A DNA stretch of 64,000 bases from Cryptomeria japonica (taxonomy: Eukaryota > Streptophyta > Pinopsida > Cupressales > Cupressaceae). A program made the position numbers and the translations under genes. Shown piece after piece: positions 48,308-59,862 of the stretch. A model generated the notes under the pieces. It did no database searches, was not told the origin of the DNA, and saw only the letters and a list, made by a program, of their open reading frames with translations. The stretch lies in contig NC_081411.1 in the NCBI RefSeq assembly GCF_030272615.1, positions 837,668,136-837,732,135 of the forward strand. The letters are read 5' to 3'. Numbering within the stretch: position 1 is the first letter of the stretch; each line of letters opens with the position of its first letter.

Positions 48308-49132
48308 TTAGTTTACCTCCTGAAGGGGAAACACCCTTAATTCACCTCTTAAGTACATAAATGTAGCCTTTGGGAGAGGCTTGGTGAATATGTCTGCTAA
48401 ATGCTCCTTACAGGAAACATGTTCTAGTGCAATCTCTTTGTTCTGAACCTTTTCCCTCAAGAAATGATACTTAAGCTCAAAGTGCTTGGTTCTAGAATGT
48501 AACACCAGATTCTTGTAGATATTAATTGCACTAGTATTGTCACAAAATATACTTACCAATTTAGATATAGGAACTTTGAAGCCATTTAATACATGCTTCA
48601 TCCAAATTGTCTGAATGCAGTTCATGAAAGCTACAACATACTCTGCTTTCATTGTAGACTAAGAGATACAACTCTGCTTCTTACTCATCCATGAGACCAG
48701 TCTACCACCAAGAAAGAATGCACCACTAGTTGTGCTTTTCCGGTCATCTACATTACTTGCCTAGTCAACATCTATGTATACTTTCAAGTTGAAATCCTTG
48801 CTATATGGATACCACAATCCATAATCAATAGTTCCCTTCAGATACCTAAGAATTCGCTTGACTGCAACCAAGTGGGATTCTCTTGGGCTTTTCTAGAACC
48901 TTGTAGTAATGCCTACTTCATGTGCAATATCTGGTTTTCTATGCACTACATAATGCAACTTACCAATCATTGATTGATATTCCTTCTCATCAACCAATTT
49001 TGATTCATCCTCTTTGGATAGTTTACAACTGGTCACCATTGGAGTACCAACCGGTTTGCTATCTTCCATGCCAAAGGTCTTCAACACCTCTTTGACATAA
49101 TTGGACTGAGTGATAAAGATTCCATCTTTCAT
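48308..49132 (-). pseudogene. F RNase H
   Basis: Frame 49132-48893 (ITQSNYVKEVLKTFGMEDSK, YQSMIGKLHYVVHRKPDIAH) and 48652-48308 (KAEYVVAFMN, IFCDNTSAINI, TKHFELKYHFLREKV, HLADIFTKPLPKATFMYLRGEL) in the same phase. Stops separate them, including one near the first catalytic block. The polyprotein end is present. Confidence 0.87.
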
Positions 49133-49221
49133 CTACTGGATCTGCAGTCCAATGAAGAACTTAATCTCCCCTATGAGTGACATCTCAAACTCTTTCTTCA
49201 TCTCATCTACAAACTCATGAC

Positions 49222-50415
49222 TCATCTTGTCATCTCCACCATAATGTCATCAACAAATACCTCACAGATTAGGATCTCATCTCCTTTAGAATTCAAGTAG
49301 ATATTGCTATCTTCACTTGTTCTCTCAAATCCAATCTTCACAAGATGGGAACGTAGGCATTCATACCATGCTCTAGGTGCCTGCTTTAGACCATATAAGG
49401 CTTTATGTAGCCTACATAACATGTCACTATCTTCAGATAGGGCAAACCCATCTAGTTGCTCTATATACACCTCCTCTTCAAGTACACCATTTAGGAATGC
49501 AGATTTTACATCCATTTGATATAATTTGAAACCTTTAAAAGCTGCATATGCAAGAAGCATACGAACTCCTTCCAATCTGGCTATAGGAGCAAAGGTTTCT
49601 CCATAGTCTTTTCCTTCTTCTTGAGCATATCCTTTGCACACCAATCTAGATCTGTTCCTAATCACTGTGCCATCCTCATTTAGCTTATTTCTGAAGACCC
49701 ATTTGGTACCAATGACATTTTTATGCTCCAGTCTGGGTACCAAAGACCATGTACCATTTTTCTCTATCTGGTCAAGTTCCTCTTCCATTGCCTTGATCCA
49801 ATCTTCATCTTTATGAGCCTCTTTGAATGTTTTAGGCTCAAATTCAGAGATCATACATGAGTTTTCTCTAACTTTTCTTCTTGTAAGGATTCCTGCATCC
49901 TTATCTCGTATGATCTTCTTAGGATCATGATTCATCTTGATATACTGAGGAATGGTCTTGATAGATTCCTCTTGCTTTTCTTCTTCATCCTCATCTCCAT
50001 TAGTATCAGCATCTACATCTACCGATGTAGTAACACCATTACTGGTACTCGATTGACTAACAACCAGCACCCAGAAGGTTGCAACCAATTCATTTACCAC
50101 TTGCTCATAGCCAGTTTCCTTAGTTTTCTCAGAGGTCTCATCAACTCTTACATTGATACTTTCCACGATTCTCTGAATCCTATTGTTGAAACACTTGAGA
50201 GCTTTGCTCTTGGTGGAATACCCTAGGAATATTCCCTCATCACATTTAGCATCAAATTTGCTCTGGTGTTTACTCCTCTTAATGTAACATTTGCTACCAA
50301 ACACTCTAAAGTAGCTAACCATAGGTGTCTTACTAGTCCAATACTCATAAGGAGTTTTATCATTTCCTTTCTTGATGAGTACCCGGTTCATTGTGTAGAT
50401 TGCAGTTCTCACCAC
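49222..50415 (-). pseudogene. F integrase C-terminus, linker and reverse transcriptase
   Basis: The longest open frame in the window (397 codons). It opens with integrase C-terminal sequence (SYFRVFGSKCYIKR, EGIFLGYSTKSKALKCFN), then an acidic linker (DADTNGDEDEEEKQEE), then [65 protein letters not shown] and CEVFVDDI. Immediately after FVDD a deletion, apparently four bases by comparison with E1, shifts the frame. Confidence 0.93.
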
Positions 50416-51114
50416 TTCCCTCTAAAAGGTGTGAGCTACCTTTCCTTGAATCAACATGGTTCTAGCTACTTCAACCATAGTCCAGTTATTCCTCTCTACT
50501 AGGCCATTCTATTGTGGAGTCCAGAGGGTAGACAATTGCCTCTTGATGCCATGTTCTTCACAGTACTTATTGAATTCACTAGAAGTGAATTCCCCTCCTT
50601 GATCAGTTCTCAGGCACTTGATCTTTTTACCACTTTCCTTCTCCATTAATGCTCTAAAAGCTTTGAACTTTACAAAGGCTTTAGACTTGTCTTTCAAGAA
50701 TGTGACCCACATCATTCTTGAGCAGTCATCAGTGAGAATCATGAAATACCTATCACCCTGCACACTCCTAGTTTTCATAGGACCACACAAATCAGTATGC
50801 ACAAGATCAAGCAGATTGTCAGCAGTGAAAGATTTACCTTTAAAGGTTGAGGAAGACATTTTCCCCAATTGACACTCTCTGCACAAGGTATTATCTGGGT
50901 TGCTTAGCACTGGTAACCCTCTGACTGCCTTAATCTTACTAGCCTTCACAATGTTGTCAAAGTTTACATGGTAGAGTCTCCTATGCCATATCCAACTATC
51001 ATCAAATTTAGCCATAAGACATGTACTTATATTTGCATTCAGCTGAAATAGGTTACCTTTGGTCTGCATGCCAGTGGCCACGAATTCACCATTCTTTCCT
51101 TTGATTCTGCACAC
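50416..51114 (-). pseudogene. F integrase N-terminus and core
   Basis: Frame 51114-50509: HRRLYHVNF ... CRECQLGK (zinc region with one Cys to Tyr), HTDLCGPMKTRS with the first catalytic Asp, DDCSRMMWVTFLKD, LRTDQGGEFTSSEF with the second. Stops near 50508 and 50430 separate it from the next open stretch in the same phase. Confidence 0.9.
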
Positions 51115-52401
51115 TCTGTTCTTGAATTCCAGAGTGAGACCACTGGCATTTAGCTGGGCAACACTCAGAAGGTTGTGTCTGAGACCATCAACCTAGTATA
51201 CATTGTCAGTACTACTCTTTCCATTCAGAGAGATGGACCCTCTGCCTTTGACCATACATGGTGCATCATTACCAAAGTGAACCAAACCACCATCATACTC
51301 TTCCAAGGATAGAAACTTGCTCTGGTCACTAGTCATATGGTGACAACAACCACTATCAATGATCCACTCATTGGAATTATCAAACCAGGAGACAAGAGCC
51401 TTCTTGTCTGACACATCTTCCTTGATAGCAACAAACACAATATCTTCATTTTCTTCATCTTCTGATTCCTCATCTATGACACCTTCATCAATTGCCACAA
51501 AATAGTTTATCTAGTTTCCTCCTTTGAATTTCTTGAACCTTTCCAGTTTGTCCTTGTTGTTTCCATTAGGATAGTTTACAACAATATGTCCTATCCGGTT
51601 ATAAGAAAAGCATTTCAAATGAATCTTACCTTTGTATTTGCCAATTCCTTTAGGAAGTTTCCTAGCAAGGAGAGCTTCAAATGCCATCAGAATCTCCTCA
51701 TCATCCATTTCTCTTCTCTATCTTGGTTCACCACTAGTGCTAGCTTCAATTCCTTTTCTGGATGGTACAATAGAAGCTTTAAAAGCTAATTCAGTCTTTT
51801 GAACATTGCCATCAAAACTATTTAGCTCACACGCTATCAACTTTGCAATGATGGAGTCTAGGGATAACTTAGTCTTGTCTATTAGTCTTAGCTCTTGAAT
51901 AGCAGCAACCCTTATTGCATAGACCAGCAATAGGGATCTCAGGACTTTTCTTACCACAGTGGAATCTTCCATTTTACCACCTGCACTCTTGATATCTCCA
52001 ACAATGGTTTTGATTCTTATTCCATACCATTGAATGGTCTCACCTTCAACCATCCACATGTCTTCAAACTTCCCTCTAAGGCTTTCTTCCTTAGCTTGTT
52101 TTACATGCTCATCACCACCATAGATATTTTCAAGAGTATCCTATACCTCTTTGGGATTTACCTTATCTTGGACATCAATAAACTCAATGTCAGATAAACT
52201 ACTAATTAGGGCTTCCATGACTTGCCCATTCTCCTGCATCTCTCTCTTTTGGTCATTGGTGAGAGTACCGGTAGGGGCAACATAAGCATTCTCAACATAG
52301 CTCCAGTGTTGAGCACCCATGCTTCTGATGTATATCTTCATTTTGTCTTTCCATACACTAAAATTTTCTCTGTTAAACTTTGGACCTTCCCTCTTCACCA
52401 T
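51115..52401 (-). pseudogene. F gag and protease
   Basis: Gag from ATG 52401 (MVKREGPKFNRENFSVWKDK); interrupted in phase by stops near 52140, 51717, 51509 and 51191. The knuckle (about 51580-51625) reads CFSYNRIGHIVVNY, with the same two Cys-to-Tyr changes as E1. The protease motif WIIDSGCCHHMTSDQSKF keeps DSG. GRGSISLNGKSSTDNVY ends the protease segment. Confidence 0.87.
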
Positions 52402-52458
52402 TAGACTAGGATCTTTACCTCAAGCGGTTAAGCTTAAAACACAAAGGACCTGGAGGAT

Positions 52459-52470
52459 GCTCTGATACCA
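52459..52470 (-). promoter_or_regulatory. F primer-binding site
   Basis: Minus sense TGGTATCAGAGC, exact initiator Met tRNA site, two bases inside the 5' LTR. Confidence 0.85.
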
Positions 52471-52472
52471 AT

Positions 52473-53911
52473 TGATAACTCAATGATGAACAAATAGTAC
52501 CAAACTGGTACTAAGAGGGGGGGTGAATTAGTACAGACAAAAACACACTCTTAAATTGGTTTGTCAGCAAACACTATGCATTGATAGACAAGCAGTAACA
52601 CTGGTCCTTAAACAGAGTACAACCTACAAAACCTAGAATAACTGAGACAAGCATAAACCGGTTCACACTTATCTTCTCATACAATCCAACACTTCATTTC
52701 CATTTCACCCTAATGCATGAGTAGGTAATCTACCATCAAAGATATACATATAAGCAACTAGATCAACATGATTCACTGCTTGACAGAAAATAATAAAGCA
52801 TCACATGAAGAAGACATCACACATGACACACATATTTTTCACGTGGAAACCCAACTAGGAAAAACCACAATGGGGGTGAATACCAACAAGATTATTTTTG
52901 AACTCTTCAGAAGTCCACTATGTTAGGAGCCTTGTTCGGCTAAAGAATGATACAATAGCTTCTGTTAGAAACTGATCCTGTTAGGGATCGCCTAGTTAAG
53001 GGATGGCTAGAATACCTGGTTAAGGGTTAAACCCTGTTAAAGGTTACCTTGTTAGAGGATTTTAAGAACTCAATGGTTTTAAGTCACCCTATTAAAGGAT
53101 TTACAACAAGTTGATTAAAGCTACCCTGTTAAGGGATTTCTCAACTGTTGAAGTGGTTAGAGATCAACAGGTATTACAATGATCTGGTGACAACACTCAA
53201 TGCCAATGCAGATCGGCTTAAGCTCATCTTCACCTTTTGCACTTACACTCTACAGGTATCACTTCTCTCCTCTGGTCTGGCAAGGATGACGTAGCTCTTC
53301 TCTTGGATACACACACACAACTTTTTCCAACAACCCTAGAAAGAGTCACAACATCAACCTTATAGGAAAATAGATAGGTCAGTAGCATAAACCCTAAACC
53401 CTAAACCTATTAGGTTAAGGAATTCAAATGGTTCAATCCTGACCATTGAGCACACTGCATTAATATCCATCATTCATTTTCCATCGATTTCATGGTGGCT
53501 GATAACCCATCACATGTTATCACCATTTATAGACTTCACACATTCCCGAGGTAGATGGGGACAAACTCCTCCATGCAAGATCCTTCACGTGCACAAGGCT
53601 GATGTGGCAACATGATCTATTCTTTGTTACAATGCTAACTCATCACACAAAGTCACGGATTGAGCCATATAGGCTTGAAGCACTTCAACTGGAAACCTTG
53701 AAGTTGAGACTACCAACTGGTAGTCATACAATGCTTCCATGTGCCAGTTCCCATAACCATATGTTGGTTCACCTTGAACAGGCACACCACTTCACTTTGG
53801 CATAAATGCTAGCTCACAGTGTTATACCGGTTCTCTTCTCTTCATCATATTAACATCAACGACAAAACACAATGTCATTAGGTCCTCATACCAGTTCACA
53901 AAATGCCAACA
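52473..53911 (-). repeat. 5' LTR of F
   Basis: 1,439 bases. The hairpin is GTACTAA with TTAGTAC: both arms differ from the 3' LTR, but pairing is kept. The telomere-like motif is at about 53390-53408. Confidence 0.92.
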
Positions 53912-54087
53912 AGTAAAACATCCACCATAAAACAAGTGTTTATTCGTGAAAAACCCTACTAGGAAAAACCACGGTGAGGTTGGTCTCACAAGTTAACTAT
54001 CTACAGTAATAGGTAACTGACCGGTTAAGGTCTACAAAAGTGCTCTGCTAGGAGTGAATCCTGTTAAAGGTCCCAAAGATCTATTAG
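53912..54087 (-). repeat. 5' LTR of D, middle fragment
   Basis: Matches about 2835-3012 of the 3' LTR. Bounded by F on the left and C on the right; includes the AGTAA and ATTAG duplication words. Confidence 0.82.
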
Positions 54088-54878
54088 TGTTAGATTCAAT
54101 GACAGTCCTAAAGACACTGAGAGGGGGGGGGGGCAGAATCAGTGTCTAACTAGTTAGCATAATATTTAAACTTATTTATAACTTTGCAACCCAAAACAAT
54201 ATACCAGTAAATAAGAATCATTGCAGTAAACACAAGTAACAGATATAGCATAGAAACACACCATAACACAAGATATTTAATGAGGAAACCTAGTGTGGGA
54301 AAAATCTCTGTGGGATTTGTGACCCACAATATTTACTCACTGGCCAATGAATAAATACTACTTCCAATAAGGGGCCTGCACATGCAGGAAGACCAACAAC
54401 CTAGAGCTCAGTGCTCAATGAAGAGTCACACTGACTACAAAATGGATAGTTAAATCCAATACAATGTACTACTCAAAACAACATCTCTAATGCCAGGTTT
54501 AGTACCGATTTAAGCTCAGATAGATACCTTAACCAAAAACCTTCGTTGCCAGTAAACAATTATTTTCTACCATACATATCATATCCTTTATTCTCAAAAT
54601 GACCTATAAGATCTCATACATATATGAGTCTTTTACAATATACCATGTCAGCTTACAAAAGCTAATTACATTAAAATAAAAAAAATTTAATCTCATGTCA
54701 GATGGAGTTCTGGTATTCTTGGTTGCTGATGTAATCTGAATGTCGGTGTAAGGGTCTGTTGGTACCGGTGTACGAAGTTTGTGATGCCAGGCATGTAGAA
54801 ACCAATTGCGGTGAGTTTCTAGTTGGTTTCCATTAATGAAAACATCAACTATTCTCATAAGAGTGTAGAATGCCAACA
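54088..54878 (-). repeat. 3' LTR of C
   Basis: 791 bases. A nine-pair perfect hairpin (AGACACTGA 54112-54120 with TCAGTGTCT 54139-54147) encloses an 11-G run on the plus strand. The TATA-like core is near 54606-54630. Confidence 0.9.
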
Positions 54879-55436
54879 ATCTCCCCCTTTGGCATTGATG
54901 GCAACACTCATGAGAAAAATCAAAACTGTTCTCCAAAAACTGAAATCCAAAAAGATGTGCTCCCCCTGAGAAAGTGAACTCCTCTGTACATGTATTTTTC
55001 TCACCACTACTCCCTCTTTGAAATAAATGAAAAAAGATGTCATAAATAGTCAAAAGAGTACAAAAATGCTACCTCAAAGTCTGTAACCGATTGGTTACAA
55101 TATGAAAGATTTCTGCCAAAATCAAATTCAAACTCTACATAAACTTGATGTTGTCAGTTAGAGTTGCCTCTGTCTGATGGATCATACCGGTGAGATAGTG
55201 CATTTGCTACTCCAGTGATCATTCTCCTTCAATTGTTGCCTTAGATATTTCAACTCCCTGAGTAATAAGACTATCCAACCTTAGACCCAGTTTATCCTTT
55301 AGTTCCCAGGCATTAACCTTATTCTTGCCTTCTCTTTCTCAAGTTTTTCCAGCTTCTCCTCAAAAACTGCCATTTCCTGCTCAAAAACTTATAGAAGTCT
55401 AGATGAACCTATTATATTATTTGCAATGTCATCACT
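54879..55436 (-). other. C 3' end, mostly non-coding
   Basis: The purine tract AAAGGGGGAGATTG (minus sense) abuts the LTR, preceded by GCCATCAATGCC. Further purine motifs lie near 54960 and 55010. Upstream, 55130-55436 looks like a decayed helical, Glu/Lys-rich coding tail in broken phase. Confidence 0.5.
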
Positions 55437-55958
55437 TTATTTTTGTGTCTTTTTTATCTCCTCATCAATGTCCTTTGTTAAATAGTGAGGTTTACATGCT
55501 TCCCTATATAAGTCCTTATACTCCAAATTTGTAGAGTTAAGTATCGGTAAAATTGTATCCAAGTGATTGGTACATTTCTTTATGGTGTTTTCAAAAAATG
55601 TATTTTTCTCTTTGTCAACTCTCTCCTTTATGGTATCCTCATTCACCTTATCTATGGTTATTACATTATCAACAATGAATTTGGACAATGTGTCCAATTT
55701 CCCTAAAGAATCATTAATGTGATCTATCTTGCAATTAGGTGCAATCATCTTCAGAATAGGTAAAGTGTTATCAATTACCTTAAATGTTAAGGCATTGCAA
55801 TCAGTAATCCTCTTAATAGAATTCAAAAGTAACTCTGTAATGTTAGTGGGTCTGAATTCACCTATAGATGTGCTTGGTTTTGCTATAGATTTCTTTTCAA
55901 TAGATGTCTGACTAATTGCCTTCACTACATCCTCTTTACTTCCATCAGATGCATCCAC
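55437..55958 (-). pseudogene. C ORF2, C-terminal helical segment
   Basis: 173 open codons (MDASDGSKEDVVKAISQTSI ... ITDCNALTFKVIDNTLPILK ... THLDTILP-like ... KDIDEEIKKTQK). Predominantly helical by composition, no catalytic motif. Element D has helical remnants in the same relative place (4014-4613). Unknown function. Confidence 0.55.
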
Positions 55959-57531
55959 TTTACTTACATTTTCTTCTGGTAGATCTGTCTATGTCTCTAC
56001 CTCTACCTTTAATGGTTTCTCAATTTTATTAAGCTTCTTTGTTACTGCCGTTGTCACAGACTCAACATGAACCTCTGCCTTGGATTGTTTCTTTGATAGT
56101 ACCACTATCGGTTTCTCAGATTCCGATGGCCCTATGCTATTTATCTTTGTCCTCTGTTAGTTTCTCAGTCTCTGGTTGCTCTATTTGAGTTGGTATCTTA
56201 GTTTTCTGAGAGTCAATAGTTTGTGTCAATTTCTCTGAAATCTTTTTGTCCTCAACACTATCTACCTTAACCTCTGTAGTTTCTTTGTCCACAACAATAT
56301 TTATATCCTAAGTATCTACATTCATTGTAAAAATTATCTCTGACTCCAAATTAGTGTCATCAATTGTTATACCTTCAGTAGCTATATCCGGTGGATTAGT
56401 TGTATGAATTGGTGATGAAGGTGCTAATGGAGGGGTGTCCTGAGTTAGTGGAGGGATGTTATCTATTATCCTTATAGAGGGCACACCACCTACTTTACCT
56501 TTTCCTTTGTCTTTTTGATATACCTTGAATGTCTTTTCCATTTTTGGTCTACTTCTTTCCTCTTGCTTTTCCTTCTCTACTAATAAATAATGACTAGTTA
56601 GCTTCAGAAATAAGATCATCTATCTCTTCCTTAGAATTTACCGAATATATAGCCAAGAGTGCTTCAACTTTCAACTTCTTATCCAGTTCCATCACAGATA
56701 GTCTTTTAGCTTCCAATCTCATGTATAAATCATTGGGTATCTCATCAATCACTTCTATCAAAACTTTCTTGTAAATATCTAAATGTAAAATAATGCTTTC
56801 TTTAATTGTGTTTTTGTCAGAATTATTTGAAGAGTTATACCATTTGCATACATTAGACAGATTTCCTTCCTCTATAATTTCATTCAATAGATCATCTAGT
56901 GTGGGGGTAACTGGTGTCTATTTCTTCTTAGGTGTAAGCTTCTTCTTCGGTTCCCTAACTACCTGCTGCTTCTTCCTTAGTGTTCTGGTTTTCTTAGGAG
57001 GAGGATAAGGTACCAGTGAGGTTTTCCTTTTCCTTTCCACTCTTTTAAACTCAACATCCTTACCAATGTCAATATCAAAGGATGTTACAACCGGTGAAAC
57101 ATGTGCTTCAGGTTGCAATCCTTCAAGCTCACTTGCTGATATACCACTGATATTCATGACATTTTCTTTGATTTATTTGACCTCCTTGGAGGCATCTCTG
57201 ATAAACTTTTCTCTTCTTTTTGTCCTCTTCTGCATTACCAAAGAATTTCTCAGATGGCTCCCTTGGTGCATCAAGTATAGCTTTACAATATGTCTCCAGG
57301 ACATATAGGTATACCTCATAAACCCATCTCAGTAACCTAAATAGTTCTAGGGCATACTACTTCCATCCAAGTTTCATCTTGCTTAATGACAAAATAAATT
57401 TCCTTGTCATACTTATCAATTATGCTCTGTGGTAGTCTCTCTCTTGCTCTCATCTTAGTTTGAAATGTTTTGAAGTATTTTTTGATGTTCTTAACACTAT
57501 CAGTGCCCATACCAGTGAAAGCTTCATGTAT
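55959..57531 (-). pseudogene. C ORF2, middle with basic clusters
   Basis: Continues from the N-terminal part in shifting phases. Around 57450 it reads MRARERLPQSIIDKYDKEIYFV, matched in D. Frame 57157-56918 has three basic clusters resembling nuclear-localisation signals (VERKRK, PPKKTRTLRKKQ, PKKKLTPKKK). Frame 56887-56594 is helical (KESIILHLDIYKKVLIEVID, YMRLEAKRLSVMELDKKLKV). Frame 56619-56308 is a Pro-rich linker (IPPLTQDTPPLAPSSP). No nuclease, polymerase or protease motif seen. Confidence 0.6.
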
Positions 57532-58377
57532 CTATCTTCCTACCGGGATGTCATAACCAAAATCCTTGTGACTTATGTCAGGTATCTCTTTGGTAAAGTA
57601 TAGCATCAGGCATACTAGTAGGTTTCCAAAATGGAAAGTACCTTTCTTGTCTCCCTTAATCTTCTTCAAATTGTCAATTAATTCATCCTTAGGCCATTCA
57701 CAAGCATTAATCTTAGCATTATTGTTCACCATCTCATATGCACCATGAATACAAAGGCTAGAAACAGAATTCAGTCTATTTGCATGAGTTTCTTTGTATC
57801 CTAGTACCATACTTACATATCTCACATTTATATCCTTGAAATCATTCACTCTAAGTGATTTGCTATCATATTTGGCTCTGGTTAAATCTATAACTCCCTT
57901 GTTAGGTATTTTCTTGGTTTTATTAGGCCTACTACCGGTTGAAGGTAAACTAGTAACTACCATAATTGCTTCCTTGGTTATCTTGGAAACTGACTCTAAC
58001 CACATGAACTCTCCATGGACTTTGTTCAATACAAGTCTTACAACTTCCTTTGGAAATTTGGGAATGTTCAGAATCTCTACAAAACCTAAGTCTTCCACAG
58101 TATTATGTTCATGTTTAATTACACCATTTCCATCGGTAATAACCTCATTAAATATTTTATTCAAATCCTCAGTCCCTAGGTTTTCTATGTTGTAATGTAT
58201 GTAGGTTCTAGGGTCTTCAGCAAATGCTACACCATTTGGAATTTTTGAAAAATCTCTAACAAAATCATTTTGTTTTACAATCTTGGGGATAATATTAAAT
58301 ACATATCTAGGGCATTTGACATTTTCCACAATGGTAGGGTTTGAAATAAACTCAGGAATAAAAGATGAGGATGCCAT
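57532..58377 (-). pseudogene. C ORF2, N-terminal part (unknown protein)
   Basis: Open for 281 codons from MASSSFIPEFISNPTIVENV. I chose ATG 58377 because the D copy also begins with a short MTSSP-type N-terminus at the same distance from the conserved block; an in-frame upstream ATG at 58434 exists. Conserved blocks shared with D: VRLVLNKVHGEFMWLES, KITKEAIMVVTSL, YVSMVLGYKETHANRLNSVS and HGAYEMV. The end reads FHFGNLLVCLMLYFTKEIP. It may relate to putative plant transposon proteins known only as domains of unknown function, but I cannot confirm that. Confidence 0.72.
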
Positions 58378-58717
58378 TTCAAAAGATAAATACCTCTTAA
58401 CCAAAAATCTGAATGCCTGAAAATCACTTCGCAACTTCGCCTTAGAATGCCCTTTCTCAGTTTCATGCTCTCTGATTGTTTGAATGCTCGAAAAGTTTGA
58501 AATGAGGGTTCTTCAATATTATATAGTAAAATATCTTTCAACAACCGCATTAAATGCTCACCGAATAAGTGAAAACTTAACACATCTATCAATAAAGAAG
58601 AAATGTATCTTCTCACCATCAACCAATTGTAGAATACATGATTTTCAACTTGCTACAATACCCCCTAAGGATTATTCCTCAGTTAGATGAAGAATCTCCT
58701 ACCAGTGGAGGATTACT
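58378..58717 (-). other. C spacer between ORF1 and ORF2
   Basis: About 340 bases with no supported frame apart from the 5' extension of ORF2. The counterpart in D is about 500 bases. The two-frame layout is therefore shared. Confidence 0.45.
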
Positions 58718-59782
58718 CTATTCTACTGGTGTAGAGATAGTTTCATCAGTTTTCTGATCACTCTTCTGAATCCATTGTTTTGAAAATTCTTGCTTTACTT
58801 CATCTACCTTTTCTTTGCCCTTCAAACTAGATCCTTTATTGTTTGTCGGTGTATTCTTGCTTCTATAGAATTTTGCAATATGTCCAATCTTGTTGCATGC
58901 ATAACAAGTTACATTATTCCTCTAAATAGACTTTCCATATCCTTGACTAGTTTGTGATCTGCATTGATTAGATAAATGCCCAAATCTTCCACAAACATAG
59001 CATTTCACATTCATTCTACAATTTTCTGAATTATGACCAACTTTGTTGCATTTGGAACATTGACCGGTGGGTGATTTTGTATTCTGATTATTTCTATATC
59101 TACACTGATTTTCTTTATGACCATACTTGTTACAATTAAAACATTTCCCATTAAATTTATAAGCATTAGGTTGTCTTACCAGTTTGTTCTGATCTTGATT
59201 ATTTGTAGTACTAGAACTTTCTCCAATTTCAAATCCATGTCCATTTGTATCTCCATCAGGTTTCTATCTTTTAAGCATGTCATCAAGTTCTTCTAAAATT
59301 TTCTCAAATTTAACTTTGTGTTTATTTGCAATGACCAACTCATTTTCCATAATTCCAACTTGTCTCACAAGCTCATCTTTATCATGTTACATGTGAACCA
59401 AATCTGTCTTTAGCATATCATTTTCATGACCAAGTCTCAGATTTTCATTTCTAGCATCATTAAGTCTCCTAGCCAAGTCTTCTTCATTCTTCTTTCTATC
59501 TTCAATATCCTTACATAACCTCATAGTCATATCTTACATTTCATTCCTCATATTAGTGTTATCTTGTCTCAACTTATTTGCAATATCTGTACGAGTTTCT
59601 TTTTCATCATCATCATTCTGCATCTTCTCATGAAGTTCCTTTCTCTTATTTTGTGCTATAACCAGATTTTATTGAAGTCCTTTAATAAATTCCTTAGCAG
59701 TCCTCAGATAATCTTCAAGTTTGATATTCTTCAATTTTTCTGCATCAAAATATTCAAGAGCTCCTTCCAACTATTTTCTTAA
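58718..59782 (-). pseudogene. C ORF1: coiled coil plus four CCHC zinc knuckles
   Basis: Minus-strand frame read through stops (mostly TAG/TAA at Gln-like codons). The first two thirds are charged and heptad-like (KLKNIKLEDYLRTAKEFIKG, EDRKKNEEDLARRLNDARNE, RQVGIMENELVIANKHKVKF). Then come four knuckles: CFNCNKYGHKENQC, CSKCNKVGHNSENC, CYVCGRFGHLSNQC and CYACNKIGHIAKFY, the last having lost its final Cys to Tyr. A Lys-rich tail ends ISTPVE at 58718. No capsid-type gag domain is recognised, so this is only gag-like; an RNA-binding, multimerising role is inferred. Confidence 0.75.
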
Positions 59783-59848
59783 GTTCTTCATCTGTACCAG
59801 TGTCAGAATCTCCCTCAAGTTGTTAGGCTTTTGCAAATAGAGGACTAG

Positions 59849-59860
59849 GCTCTAATACCA
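59849..59860 (-). promoter_or_regulatory. C primer-binding site
   Basis: Minus sense TGGTATTAGAGC, the same one-transition variant of the initiator Met tRNA site seen in B and G. Confidence 0.82.
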
Positions 59861-59862
59861 AT

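Larger units (their letters stand above)
46659..53911 (-). mobile_element. Element F: Ty1/Copia retrotransposon
   Basis: LTRs 46659-48065 and 52473-53911 (TGATAACTCAATGATGAAC ... AATGCCAACA on the plus strand) with an exact AGTAA duplication (46654-46658 and 53912-53916). Coding sequence from 52401 stays in one phase to 49222, where a small deletion after the FVDD box shifts it. Best preserved of the Copia polyproteins here: protease DSG, both checked integrase Asp and both RT blocks remain. Confidence 0.93.
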
